Source: VRUE01 sp963704515 (GTDB taxonomy: Bacteria > Actinomycetota > Thermoleophilia > Solirubrobacterales > 70-9). Taken from it: a stretch of 64,000 nucleotides of DNA. Of the stretch, positions 26,653 to 35,271 are shown piece by piece. The stretch spans positions 2,480,001 through 2,544,000 of the forward strand of contig OY969913.1 in assembly GCA_963704515.1 (NCBI GenBank). The letters run 5' to 3'. The notes under the pieces were generated by a model, which worked only from the letters and a program-made list of their open reading frames with translations, was not told the origin of the DNA and made no database searches. The stretch's first letter is position 1; each line of letters starts with the position of its first letter. A program made the translations under genes and the position numbers.

Positions 26653-28029
26653 TCAGCACTGGCAGATCGTGTATAGATACTTGCCCGATGCGGTCGGGGG
26701 TATCCCGTCGACGAACTCGAACTCGACCTTGCAACCCTCGCCGAGGGCCGCGCGTGTCCCGCGCTCGATCTCCGCCAGCGAATCCTCCGGCATCCGTCCT
26801 GTTGCGACGATCTTAAAGGCAACCAGATCTCGCGCCCGCTGAATCGCCTGAAACCTCTTCACCTCGTCGTATCTCCAGAGCAGCGTGGTGAAGTATGCGC
26901 CGCTGACCGAGGTGCCGTCCGCCGCCTTGAAGGTATCCACCGTGCGCCCCAGCACCTTGGCGATGCGCGGGCCACGGCGCCCACAAGGACACGGGGGCGC
27001 GTCGTCGGGGACCAGAACTGCGCGATCGCCGATTTCGTAGCGGATCAGCGGCATCGCGAGGTTGCAAAGCGAAGTGACCAGCACCTTGCCCTCGACGCCG
27101 GGCTCGGTCGGGGCGCCCTCCTCGTCAACGATCTCGACGTAATTCATCCAGGGGAACACGTGCAGGCCCTGGTGGTGCTCGCACTCGCAGCCGATCGCCG
27201 AAGCCTCGCGGGAGCCGTACTGGTCGAAGACGGGGCAGCCGAAGACGGATTCGATCCGCTCGCGCATCGAGGGATAGAGCATCCCGGCGGTGCCCAGGAT
27301 CGCGTTCTGGGGAGCGATCGAGACCCCCTCGCGCTGGGCGAATGACGCCAGGTCGTTGAGCGACTGGTGGTAGCCGCGGATCAGCCGCGGCGGATCGCGA
27401 TCGAGCGCCGCGAGGCAGGCCCTGATCGTCTCCTCGGACATCTGGAAGGCGTTGAAGTAGGTGCGGCGCATGAGCCAGTTGGCGACGCGCGACTGAAAGC
27501 TGATGTCGTTTTCGTGCAAGTCGCGCTCGGAGCCGACGATCACGACCTCCGGTTCGGCCGGCTTCCAACCGGCCCAACTCGACATCAGCATCTGCACGGC
27601 GTTGTCGTAGTCGCGGAAGTGCATGTCCTGGATCAGCTGCACCGGTTCGCCGGTCGAGCCGCCCGAGGCCTTGACGTAGGTCTTGCGCTCGGCGATGTCA
27701 TCGGAGCAGAGGTCGTCGTAGTGGGCGCGGATCAGGTCCTTGGTCAGGATCGGCAACTCGGCGAGCACCGCCTCGGGGTCTTGCGTCGCCTCCTCTACGC
27801 GCCCCTCCAGGATGGGGGCGTAGTAGGGGACGTGGGCGGCGGCGTGGGCGAGGAGGGTGGTGAGAGGCGCCATCCCGTCGTCATCGCTCGTCCGGGAGCG
27901 GTCGGCCAGGTGGAAACCGCGGTAGGCCCCGCCAAGCGCCCTGCCACGCAGGTGGAAATACGAAAAATACGCTCGTTCGCGAAGGAACCGGGAGAGTCCG
28001 TCAAGGTCGCTGTCAAGATGCCGGCTCAA
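26653..28029 (-). CDS. CapK/PaaK-like adenylate-forming enzyme, copy 2
   Basis: 458 residues. It has the same central adenylating core as copy 1 (KASGGSTGEPVQL, FDQYGSREASAIGCECEHH, CPCGRRGPRIAK), because the DNA there is identical. Its own N-terminus (LSRFLRERAYFSYFHLRGRALGGAYRGFHL) and C-terminus (WRYDEVKRFQAIQ ... SGKYLYTICQC) are clearly related to copy 1 but divergent. The two ends may therefore set different substrates or partners on a shared core. The start is a TTG at 28029 that overlaps the GH26 stop as TTGA. Gap to copy 1 is 72 bp. A PaaK-like CoA ligase activity is possible but unproven. Confidence 0.8.
   Translation of the reverse strand: MSRHLDSDLDGLSRFLRERAYFSYFHLRGRALGGAYRGFHLADRSRTSDDDGMAPLTTLLAHAAAHVPYYAPILEGRVEEATQDPEAVLAELPILTKDLIRAHYDDLCSDDIAERKTYVKASGGSTGEPVQLIQDMHFRDYDNAVQMLMSSWAGWKPAEPEVVIVGSERDLHENDISFQSRVANWLMRRTYFNAFQMSEETIRACLAALDRDPPRLIRGYHQSLNDLASFAQREGVSIAPQNAILGTAGMLYPSMRERIESVFGCPVFDQYGSREASAIGCECEHHQGLHVFPWMNYVEIVDEEGAPTEPGVEGKVLVTSLCNLAMPLIRYEIGDRAVLVPDDAPPCPCGRRGPRIAKVLGRTVDTFKAADGTSVSGAYFTTLLWRYDEVKRFQAIQRARDLVAFKIVATGRMPEDSLAEIERGTRAALGEGCKVEFEFVDGIPPTASGKYLYTICQC
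26923..27852 (-). repeat. 930-bp identical block, copy B (inside CapK-like gene 2)
   Basis: Partner of 25498-26427. The first differing bases are c26922 versus g25497 on the left and g27853 versus a26428 on the right. Confidence 0.85.
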
Positions 28030-29303
28030 TCGCTTGTCTTCGCTGATCGCATGCCGGCGACAGGCCCTCTCAGCATCCTAATCGCGAGGATGATCGCCGC
28101 GGCTGTGACGATGCCAAGGGCCGCTATCGCCAAGAACGACCAGGGACGATGCCGACGAACCTGGAACCAGAACCTGTCGACTAGCGAGGGGCGTCCAAAG
28201 CCACTGCTCGGCGGCGAGGGGGCCGGCGCCCCGGTCGGCTGAATCGCCGGCGTGGCAAGCAACTCGGAACGGGTGAGGTCATATTGCGGCGAGGCGATCG
28301 CCTTGCGGAACGCCGCCAATGTCCTGGCCGAGCTGTCGATGCGCGCGTTGACGCCGCTGAACGCTTCGTTGAACCAGACGACGGCCTTGACCCGCCGGAA
28401 TCGTGGGATCTCGCGATCGAGGGCGCTGGTCATCCAGGCCGCCTTGTCGCCGGGCGTCTCGTTGGACGCCGTCTCGGCAACGATCATCGGCCGAGAGCTG
28501 AGCTGGATCATGGTGTCATAGGAACTACCAAAGATTTCCGTGAACGACTGCCACTTGCCGCCCTTTCCCCAGTTGAACCCATCGAGCCCAACCCAGTCGA
28601 CCCAACGGTCCCCGGGGAAGAACTGCCTGAAAGGGAACGGGTGGGACGAGCCGGTGCCTACGAATGGCAGCGAGATCGGGAAGCCGCCCTGCTCGTTGAC
28701 GTTCGGCGCCCAGACCCACTGGACGTTGTCCGCGCCCGCGCGGCGAAAGAGCCGCACCAGGTGCCGCCAAGCCGCGACGTAAGTGGCGGGCGAGTAGCCA
28801 TGCCCGATGCCCCACGGATACCAGCCACCATTCATCTCGTGCGCGAAGCGGAGCAGCACGGGCTTGCCCCAGGCCACCGCTTCGCGTGCCGAGCGCAGCG
28901 CGTAGCGGTCATAGTGGCCAGCGGCGATCGCATTCAGCGAGATCCCCTTGTGACTTGTTGTCCAGGGCTCCCACGTGACCAGGGGAACGGCGCCGCGGCT
29001 CCAGATCGCCGCCATCGCCGGCCGCTCAAAGGGAGCGCTGCTCCAGTTCGGATACCTGCTGACGATGATCGGCCGTCGCCCGACGAGCTCCGCGTAGCGA
29101 TCGATCTGCCGGGGGTATTCATAGGAGTTGGGAATCCAGGCACCGAAGCCGACTTGACGCTGCCCTACTTCCCTCTCGGCGACGACGGCCGAGGCCGGAG
29201 CAGAGAGAGTGGCAAGCAGCGACGAGGCGAGCGCTAGGGCCAGCGCCGAGGCAAGCCAAGCCCGGATGGACCGAGCGGCTTGCCTTGTCGAGTCTCGCCC
29301 CAC
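28026..29303 (-). CDS. GH26-like glycoside hydrolase with C-terminal membrane anchor
   Basis: 425 residues. A signal peptide (AWLASALALALASSLLATLSAPASA) leads into a GH26-type domain with RFAHEMNGGWYPWG (acid/base Glu156), WVWAPNVNEQGG, FFPGDRWVDWVGLDGFNWG and MIVAETASNE (nucleophile Glu277). A Pro/Ser-rich linker and one C-terminal membrane helix (WSFLAIAALGIVTAAAIILAIRML) end the chain, so the enzyme would be tethered with its catalytic domain outside. GTG start, 2 bp after the stop of the upstream GH26 fusion; its stop overlaps the CapK start. Both catalytic glutamates are present. Confidence 0.82.
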   Translation of the reverse strand: MGRDSTRQAARSIRAWLASALALALASSLLATLSAPASAVVAEREVGQRQVGFGAWIPNSYEYPRQIDRYAELVGRRPIIVSRYPNWSSAPFERPAMAAIWSRGAVPLVTWEPWTTSHKGISLNAIAAGHYDRYALRSAREAVAWGKPVLLRFAHEMNGGWYPWGIGHGYSPATYVAAWRHLVRLFRRAGADNVQWVWAPNVNEQGGFPISLPFVGTGSSHPFPFRQFFPGDRWVDWVGLDGFNWGKGGKWQSFTEIFGSSYDTMIQLSSRPMIVAETASNETPGDKAAWMTSALDREIPRFRRVKAVVWFNEAFSGVNARIDSSARTLAAFRKAIASPQYDLTRSELLATPAIQPTGAPAPSPPSSGFGRPSLVDRFWFQVRRHRPWSFLAIAALGIVTAAAIILAIRMLRGPVAGMRSAKTSD

Positions 29304-29305
29304 GG

Positions 29306-30814
29306 TCAGAAGTGGAGGAGGGACGGCGTGGCGAGAAGTCGCCTGCGACTGGAGTGATACAGGCTGCCGGCCATAGCCCGGCGCAAGGAGGCGAGCGCGG
29401 CAGGGGAGCTGTTGACCCGGGTGTCGATACCGCGGAATGGTTCGCAGAACCAGATCAGCGCTCGGATCCGCGCGAAGCGAGGCAGTTCCCGGTTGAGCGC
29501 CCGCGAGACCCAGGACGCCTTGTTGCCTCCGATCTCGGTCGAGCCTGTCTCCGGGATCATGATCGGGCGGTCGGAAAGTCTCTTGACGACCCGATAGGAA
29601 GTGCTGAAGATTCCCTTAAACGATTTCCAGACCGACTTGCTTCCCCAATTGAACCCGTCGAGCCCGATCCAGTCCACCCAGCGATTGCCGGGGAAGAAGC
29701 GGGCGAACCCAAAACGCCCGCCGTTGGTCACGTAAGGGCACCAGACCCACCGGACGTTTCTGGCTCCGACGTCGCGAAAGAGCCCGACCACATGTCGCCA
29801 GGCCTTCTTGTAGAGCTTCGGCGTATTGCCGTTGACGGTTCCCCACGGATACCAGTTGCCATTCATCTCGTGAGCGAAGCGGACGAATATGGGCCGCCCC
29901 CAGGTCTTGGCGGCGCGGGCGGAGCGACGCAGATAGCCGTCGTAACGACCACGTGCGATCGCGCCCAGCGGATACCCCCGTTCGTCCGCCGTCCAGGGCT
30001 CCCAGGTGAGCAGCGTCACCGCCCCGCGCGCCCAGGTCGGCGCCAGTTCCGAGCGCTGGAAGACGGCCCGTGGCCATTGCGCGTAGCTGCTGACGATGAC
30101 CGGGCTCTGACCCACTTCCCTGGCGTAGGCATCGATGCGCGATGCGTCCACCGTGGCGCCTGGGATGTAGGCGCCCAGGCTGATCGTGCGGGAAGGCGTT
30201 GCCGATGCTGACGCGGCCAGCAGCGCCGCCGCGAGCAACATCGCCCCGGCCATGGCGGCAAAGGACCGGAAGGGGCGGTGGCGCAGCCGCTCCAGAGCCG
30301 CGGTGACAGCGGCGGCGGTGAAGAGTCCCACTGCGTAGAGCGCGTATGGCACCGTCGCTACCGCGCCGGAGATCGGCCAGAGGAGGGGAACTCCCGGCCC
30401 GGTCGCGAGATCGCGAAACAGATGTGCCCCAACGCCAAAAGCGGCGCCCAGGCAGATCTGGCGGACCTCAGACCGCCGCACCACCGCCGCGGTGGCGACC
30501 AAGGCCGCGACGACGATCAAGCTGTGGCTGTAGGGCCGCGGCAGCCCCCCTGTCAGAAGGTGCGATCCGATGTAGCCAGGAATGTGATCGAGATCAATCG
30601 CGACGCTCGCGATCAGTGCGGCGGTACCGAAACGCAGCGGCGGCTTCGATCCGCTGATGGCCACGGTCGCCAAGAGCAGGACTACACACGTGGCCAGATG
30701 GGCGGGCGCGTCGACGAGACCGTAGGCAATGGTTCCGGTAGATCCCACGATCAGGCTCCAGGCCAGATCGAGGGCAAGCACCAGCCCCGCCAGGGCAGGC
30801 GCCACCAAGCTCAC
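29306..30814 (-). CDS. Fusion of a YbcI/DUF457-like membrane metal-hydrolase domain and a GH26-like domain
   Basis: About 502 residues. The N-terminal ~210 hold several membrane helices and the motifs AIDLDHIPGYIG and PYSHSL...HLFRD of the DUF457/YbcI group of membrane-bound putative metal hydrolases (paired His/Asp in LDHIPG and SHS). After a further hydrophobic segment (SFAAMAGAMLLAAALLAASASA) comes a complete GH26-type domain with RFAHEMNGNWYPWG (Glu316), WVWCPYVTNGG, FFPGNRWVDWIGLDGFNWG and IMIPETGSTE (Glu422). The start is uncertain: GTG 30814 is given, and TTG 30835 behind a TATCTT box is an alternative. First gene of the minus-strand polysaccharide run. Confidence 0.75.
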   Translation of the reverse strand: MSLVAPALAGLVLALDLAWSLIVGSTGTIAYGLVDAPAHLATCVVLLLATVAISGSKPPLRFGTAALIASVAIDLDHIPGYIGSHLLTGGLPRPYSHSLIVVAALVATAAVVRRSEVRQICLGAAFGVGAHLFRDLATGPGVPLLWPISGAVATVPYALYAVGLFTAAAVTAALERLRHRPFRSFAAMAGAMLLAAALLAASASATPSRTISLGAYIPGATVDASRIDAYAREVGQSPVIVSSYAQWPRAVFQRSELAPTWARGAVTLLTWEPWTADERGYPLGAIARGRYDGYLRRSARAAKTWGRPIFVRFAHEMNGNWYPWGTVNGNTPKLYKKAWRHVVGLFRDVGARNVRWVWCPYVTNGGRFGFARFFPGNRWVDWIGLDGFNWGSKSVWKSFKGIFSTSYRVVKRLSDRPIMIPETGSTEIGGNKASWVSRALNRELPRFARIRALIWFCEPFRGIDTRVNSSPAALASLRRAMAGSLYHSSRRRLLATPSLLHF

Positions 30815-30894
30815 GTCGGCACGGCGATGGGTCAACCGGCAGAAGATAGCTGTCGCCCTGCCCCGAGCGATCAGCTCTGCGCCGTCTGGCGTTT

Positions 30895-32703
30895 CTAGCC
30901 CAAACGCCGCTCGAGATCCGCCAGCTGCTCGTGCAGCTCGTCCGGCAGGTGCTTGCCGAAGCGGGCGAAGTGCTGGTGGATCGCCGGCAGCTCGACCTTC
31001 CACTCGGCCGGGTCGACCGCGAGCAGGTCGGCGACCTCGTCGGCTGAGATCTCCAGGCCCTCGGTGTTGAGGCCGTCGGACGCCGGGACGTTGCCGATCG
31101 GGGTCTCGGTGGCCTCGGCGCTGTCCTCGCAGCGGCGGAAGACCCACTCGAGCACGCGGCTGTTCTCACCGAAGCCGGGCCAGAGGAAGTTGCCCTCGTC
31201 GTCTTTGCGGAACCAGTTGACGTAGAAGACGCGCGGCATCTGGGCGCCCTCGGTGGCGCCGACCTTGAGCCAGTGGGCGAAGTAGTCGCCCATGTGGTAC
31301 CCGCAGAAGGGCAGCATCGCCATCGGGTCGTGGCGCAGCTTGCCGACCTCGCCGGCCGCCGCCGCGGTCGTCTCCGAGGACATGATCGAGCCGAGGAAGA
31401 CGCCGTGCTTCCAACCGAAGGCTTCGCGGACCAGCGGCACCACCTTGGAGCGGCGGCCGCCGAAGAGGAAGGCGTCGATCGGCACGCCGGCCGGGTCCTC
31501 CCACTCGGGCGCGATCACCGGGCAGGCGCTGGCCGGGGTGGTGAAGCGCGCGTTCGGATGGGCCGAGGGTTTGTCGGCGTCCGGCGTCCACTCGTTGCCG
31601 TGCCAGTCGATCAGGTGTTCGGGCGCCTCCTTGGTCATCCCCTCCCACCAGATGTCGCCGTCGTCGGTCTTGGCGCAGTTGGTGAAGATCGAGTCGCGGG
31701 CGACGGTCTTCATCGCGTTCGGGTTGGTCTTCTCACCGGTGCCCGGGGCGACGCCGAAGAAACCGGCCTCGGGGTTGATCGCGTAGAGGCGGCCGTCCTC
31801 GCCGAACTTCATCCAGGCGATGTCGTCGCCGATCGTCTCGACCTTCCAGTCGGGCAGGGTCGGGATCAGCATCGCCAGGTTGGTCTTGCCGCAGGCTGAG
31901 GGGAAGGCGCCGGCGACGTACTTGACCGTGCCCTCGGGCGAGGTCAGCTTGAGGATCAGCATGTGCTCGGCCAGCCAGCCCTCGTCGCGGGCCATCGCCG
32001 AGGCGATCCGCAGCGCGAAGCACTTCTTGCCGAGCAGGGCGTTGCCGCCGTAGCCCGAGCCGTAGGACCAGATTTCCCGCGTCTCGGGGAAGTGGACGAT
32101 CCACTTGTTCTCGGCGTCGCAGGGCCAGGGCACGTCCTCCTCGCCCGCCTCGAGCGGCGCGCCGACCGAGTGCAGGCAGGGGACGAACTCGCCGTCGGAG
32201 CCGAGCACGTCGAGCGCGCCCTTGCCCATCCGGGTCATGATCCGCATGCTCGCCGCGACGTAAGCCGAGTCGGTCAGCTGCACGCCGATGTGGGCGATCG
32301 GCGAGCCCAGCGGGCCCATCGAGAAGGGCACCACGTACATCGTGCGGCCGCGCATGCAGCCCTCGAAGAGGCCGGTCAACGTCGACCGCATCTCGGCCGG
32401 TTCGCGCCAGTTGTTGGTCGGGCCGGCGTCGGCCTCGTCCTCAGAGCAGATGAAGGTGCGGTCCTCGACCCGGGCGACGTCGCCGGGGTCGGAGAGGGCG
32501 AGGTAAGAGTTGGGGCGCTTGGCGTCGGAGAGGCGCTCGAAGGTGCCCGCGTCGATCAGGGTCTGGGCGAGGCGGTCGTACTCCTCGGCGCTGCCGTCGC
32601 ACCAATAGACGGAGTCCGGTTCGGTCAGATCGGCGATCTCCCCAACCCAGTCGAGGAGCTTGACGTGCGTGGTCGGCGCTTCGGCCGCGATGGTTTGGCT
32701 CAT
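30895..32703 (-). CDS. pckG: Phosphoenolpyruvate carboxykinase (GTP)
   Basis: 602 residues, the normal length for GTP-type PEPCK. The substrate loop (YVVPFSMGPLGSPIAHIGVQLTDSAYV), P-loop FPSACGKTNLAM, metal-site FGGRRSKVVPL and WFRKDDEGNFLWPGFGENSRVLEW are all present. It converts oxaloacetate and GTP to PEP and CO2, the entry to gluconeogenesis from C4 acids, which fits the pathway genes nearby. ATG 32703 is preceded by TAGAGT and seven bases (leaderless pattern); an upstream ATG at 32721 would overlap the lipoprotein stop but places the -10 box inside the gene. Confidence 0.93.
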   Translation of the reverse strand: MSQTIAAEAPTTHVKLLDWVGEIADLTEPDSVYWCDGSAEEYDRLAQTLIDAGTFERLSDAKRPNSYLALSDPGDVARVEDRTFICSEDEADAGPTNNWREPAEMRSTLTGLFEGCMRGRTMYVVPFSMGPLGSPIAHIGVQLTDSAYVAASMRIMTRMGKGALDVLGSDGEFVPCLHSVGAPLEAGEEDVPWPCDAENKWIVHFPETREIWSYGSGYGGNALLGKKCFALRIASAMARDEGWLAEHMLILKLTSPEGTVKYVAGAFPSACGKTNLAMLIPTLPDWKVETIGDDIAWMKFGEDGRLYAINPEAGFFGVAPGTGEKTNPNAMKTVARDSIFTNCAKTDDGDIWWEGMTKEAPEHLIDWHGNEWTPDADKPSAHPNARFTTPASACPVIAPEWEDPAGVPIDAFLFGGRRSKVVPLVREAFGWKHGVFLGSIMSSETTAAAAGEVGKLRHDPMAMLPFCGYHMGDYFAHWLKVGATEGAQMPRVFYVNWFRKDDEGNFLWPGFGENSRVLEWVFRRCEDSAEATETPIGNVPASDGLNTEGLEISADEVADLLAVDPAEWKVELPAIHQHFARFGKHLPDELHEQLADLERRLG

Positions 32704-32716
32704 CCGCGGGACTCTA
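32704..32716 (-). promoter_or_regulatory. Leaderless promoter -10 box of pckG
   Basis: On the minus strand TAGAGT (32716-32711) is followed by seven bases and ATG 32703. It overlaps the stop codon of the upstream lipoprotein gene, so pckG probably has its own promoter inside that gene's end. Confidence 0.45.
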
Positions 32717-33028
32717 TTCATTGGCCCCGCTACCTCCTTCCGTGAGCTTGATCACGGAAATGTCCGCGTTCTTGTTGCGGATCTTCAGCGTCACGGTCTC
32801 CGTCTTGCCCCCGGAGAGCTTCACGCTGCAGGTGAAAGTGGCGCCGGCTTCGACCTTCTGGCCGGAGGGACATTCCACCGAGGAAACCTTCTCGCCAAGC
32901 GACTTGCTCAGGCTCGCCTGCAGCTGTTCCTCGGTCTTGGCGCTGTCGACCACCGTTTCGCCGCAGCCGGCGAGCAACAGGGCGGCGAACAGAGCGACGG
33001 CACCCAGACCCATGTGGAAGGCCCTCAT
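32714..33028 (-). CDS. DUF4333-like lipoprotein
   Basis: 104 residues. The start MRAFHMGLGAVALFAALLLAGCGET is a lipoprotein signal with lipobox LAGC. The mature part (QASLSKSLGEKVSSVECPSGQKVEAGATFTC) matches the DUF4333 pattern of small extracellular domains with two cysteines spaced for one disulphide, here the CPSG and FTC pair. It is probably attached to the outer face of the membrane. It ends 11 bp before the pckG ATG. The ATG at 33013 is an alternative start. Function unknown. Confidence 0.75.
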   Translation of the reverse strand: MRAFHMGLGAVALFAALLLAGCGETVVDSAKTEEQLQASLSKSLGEKVSSVECPSGQKVEAGATFTCSVKLSGGKTETVTLKIRNKNADISVIKLTEGGSGANE

Positions 33029-33077
33029 CAGGAGCGAAGTATCGCAAGGCGGCCGTTCGGTAGGGTTCCGCGCCGCG

Positions 33078-34295
33078 ATGAGGTTCTTCGAGTACGAGGC
33101 GCGCAAGATCGTCGAGCTGGCGGGAATCCCCGTCACCACGTACGGCTTCTGCACGACGGCCGACGAGGCCCGCAGGGCCGCCGAGGAGATCGGCGGGCCA
33201 GTGGTGATCAAGTCGCAGGTGCTGAGCGGCGGCCGGATGAAGGCCGGCGGCGTCAAGTTCGCCGACACTCCCGAGGAGGCCGCCGAGCACGCCGCGGCGA
33301 TCCTCGAGCTGGAGATCAACGGCCAGATGCCGCGCGGCGTGCTGGTCGACCCGAAGGCCGAGGTCAAGCAGGAGTACTACGCGGGGGTCGTCTGGGACGG
33401 CACCGCGAAGCAGCCGCTGATGCTGTTCAGCGACATGGGCGGCATCGACATCGAGGAGGTCGCCGAGACCCACCCCGACCACGTCGGCCGCGGCCACGTC
33501 TCCAACCTGCTGCCGGTCGCCGACTTCGAGGCCAAGCAGGTCGTCGCCGCGACCGGCGTCACCGGCTCTCAGCTCAACCGCGCCACCCCGATCCTCGCCC
33601 GCCTCGCGCGTCTCTTCCGCGACAACGACATGACCCTCGCCGAGATCAACCCGCTCGCCGAGCTGACCGACGGCAGCTTCGTCGCCCTCGACGCCCACAT
33701 GGAGATGGAGAACGAGGCGGTCGGCCGGCAGAAGGGGCTGCTGCGCAAGAAGCTCGAGATCGCCGAGGAGGACACGCGCGAGACCTACGAGCCCTCCGAC
33801 TTCGAGAAGCACGTCGCCGCGATCGACGCCGCCGACCACCGCGGCGTGATCCAGGGCAAGGACCACGGCTTCACCGGCAACCTCGGCCTCGTGATCGGCG
33901 CCGGCGGCGGCTCGCTGACCCTCACCGACGCGGTCCGCAGCCAGGGCGGCAAGCCGGCCAACTACTCCGAGATCGGCGGCAACCCGTCGGTAGCCAAGGC
34001 CTGCGGCCTGGCCAAGGAGGTGCTCGAAAAGGACGGCGTCGAGAAGATCGCGGTGATGATGTCGATCGTCTCCAACACCCGCGTCGACATCGTCGCCCGC
34101 GGCGTGATCAAGGCCTGCCTCGAGCTCGGCAAGGACCCCGGAGAGACGATCGCGATCTTCCGCATCCCCGGCGCCTGGGAGGAGGAGGGCTTCAAGATCC
34201 TCGAGCGTTACGGGGTCGAGTACTGCGACCGCTCGGTGCCGATGTGGGAGGCCGCCGGCCGCGCCATCGCCAAGATTCAGGGGGCCCCCGCGTGA
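33078..34295 (+). CDS. sucC: Succinyl-CoA ligase (ADP-forming) beta subunit
   Basis: 405 residues. N-terminal ATP-grasp domain starting MRFFEYEARKIVELAGIPV, with VIKSQVLSGGRMKAGGVKF, and C-terminal ligase domain (VIGAGGGSLTLTDAVRSQGGKPANYSEIGGNPS). With the alpha subunit it makes ATP from succinyl-CoA in the TCA cycle. The same fold includes malate-CoA ligase (MtkA), which would supply malyl-CoA to the lyase at 12.3 kb, so that activity should be kept open. ATG 33078 is 11 bases after a TAGGGT box; a longer open frame upstream overlaps the divergent lipoprotein gene and is not used. Confidence 0.86.
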   Translation: MRFFEYEARKIVELAGIPVTTYGFCTTADEARRAAEEIGGPVVIKSQVLSGGRMKAGGVKFADTPEEAAEHAAAILELEINGQMPRGVLVDPKAEVKQEYYAGVVWDGTAKQPLMLFSDMGGIDIEEVAETHPDHVGRGHVSNLLPVADFEAKQVVAATGVTGSQLNRATPILARLARLFRDNDMTLAEINPLAELTDGSFVALDAHMEMENEAVGRQKGLLRKKLEIAEEDTRETYEPSDFEKHVAAIDAADHRGVIQGKDHGFTGNLGLVIGAGGGSLTLTDAVRSQGGKPANYSEIGGNPSVAKACGLAKEVLEKDGVEKIAVMMSIVSNTRVDIVARGVIKACLELGKDPGETIAIFRIPGAWEEEGFKILERYGVEYCDRSVPMWEAAGRAIAKIQGAPA

Positions 34296-34353
34296 GGGGC
34301 TTGGCGACTTTCCGCCCTTATAGGGCAGGTTTCTCGCCAAGGGGGGCTCGCCT
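34296..34353 (+). other. Nested hairpin between sucC and sucD
   Basis: CTTGGCGA (34300-34307) pairs with TCGCCAAG (34334-34341), and inside it GCCCT (34314-34318) pairs with AGGGC (34322-34326). The outer right arm runs into the G-rich ribosome binding site of sucD (34340-34346), so the fold could modulate sucD translation or mRNA decay. Confidence 0.45.
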
Positions 34354-35271
34354 ATGAGCATCCTGCTGAGCAAGGACACCACCTTCATCGTCCAGGGGAT
34401 CACCGGGCGCGAGGCGGTCAACCTGACCCGCGAGTGCCTCGACTACGGCTCCAAGGTGGTCGGCGGCGTCACCCCCGGCCGCAAGGGCCGCGAGGTGCAC
34501 GGCGTGCCGGTCTTCGACACCGTCGCCCAGGCGGTCGAGAACCACGGCGGGCCGATCGACGGCTCGGTCGTCACCGTCCCCCCCGCCTTCACCAAGGACG
34601 CCGTGCTCGAGGCGATCGAGAACGGGATCAAGCTGATCGTGATCGTCACCGAGCGCATCCCGCGCGGCGACGTCGCCCAGATGGTCGAGCTGGCGAACAT
34701 GCGCGGCGCGCGGATCATCGGCCCCAACTGCCTCGGCCTGATCGTCCCCGAGGTCTGCAAGATGGGCGGCATCGGCGGTCCCGCCAAGGACGCCGCCAAG
34801 GCCTACGCGCCCGGCCCGGTCGGCGTGATGAGCCGCTCCGGCGGGATGACCACCGAGATCTCCTCCTCGCTGACCCAGGCCGGCCTCGGCGTCTCGACCG
34901 CCGTCTCGATCGGCGGCGACGCGATCATCGGCTCGACCTACGCCGAGCTGATGCCCTACTTCGAGGCCGACGAGCAGACCCAGGCGATCGTGATCTACAC
35001 CGAGCCAGGCGGGCGCATGGAGGCGCAGCTCGCCGAGTGGGTCAAGGACAACAGCAGCCGCCTGCCGATCGTCGCCTTCATGGCGGGCAAGTTCATGGAT
35101 GACGAGGAGATGAAGGGAATGAGCTTCGGCCACGCCGGGACGATCGTCGAGGGCAAGGAGGACACCGCCACCGAGAAGATCGCCCGCCTCGAAGCCGCCG
35201 GCATCCGCGTGGTCGAGCGGATCGACGAGATCCCCGACGCGGTCAAGCAGAAGCTGGGAGTGACCCCCTGA
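34354..35271 (+). CDS. sucD: Succinyl-CoA ligase alpha subunit
   Basis: 305 residues. N-terminal CoA-binding Rossmann domain (TTFIVQGITGREAVNLTRECLDYGSKVVGGVTPG) and C-terminal ligase domain with the phosphorylated histidine in SFGHAGTIV (His260). It forms the alpha half of the enzyme encoded with sucC; MtkB of malate-CoA ligase has the same plan. It follows sucC by 58 bp that fold into a nested hairpin. Its TGA overlaps the ferredoxin start as TGATG, so the ferredoxin-like protein is translationally coupled. Confidence 0.88.
   Translation: MSILLSKDTTFIVQGITGREAVNLTRECLDYGSKVVGGVTPGRKGREVHGVPVFDTVAQAVENHGGPIDGSVVTVPPAFTKDAVLEAIENGIKLIVIVTERIPRGDVAQMVELANMRGARIIGPNCLGLIVPEVCKMGGIGGPAKDAAKAYAPGPVGVMSRSGGMTTEISSSLTQAGLGVSTAVSIGGDAIIGSTYAELMPYFEADEQTQAIVIYTEPGGRMEAQLAEWVKDNSSRLPIVAFMAGKFMDDEEMKGMSFGHAGTIVEGKEDTATEKIARLEAAGIRVVERIDEIPDAVKQKLGVTP

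Noticed and set aside
25498..27852. The identical block as an insertion sequence or transposon
   Set aside because: It has no terminal inverted repeats, target duplications or transposase, and lies in frame inside two homologous genes; gene conversion explains it better.
31273..32745. Plus-strand frames over pckG
   Set aside because: They mirror the conserved PEPCK frame and show no start context or motif.
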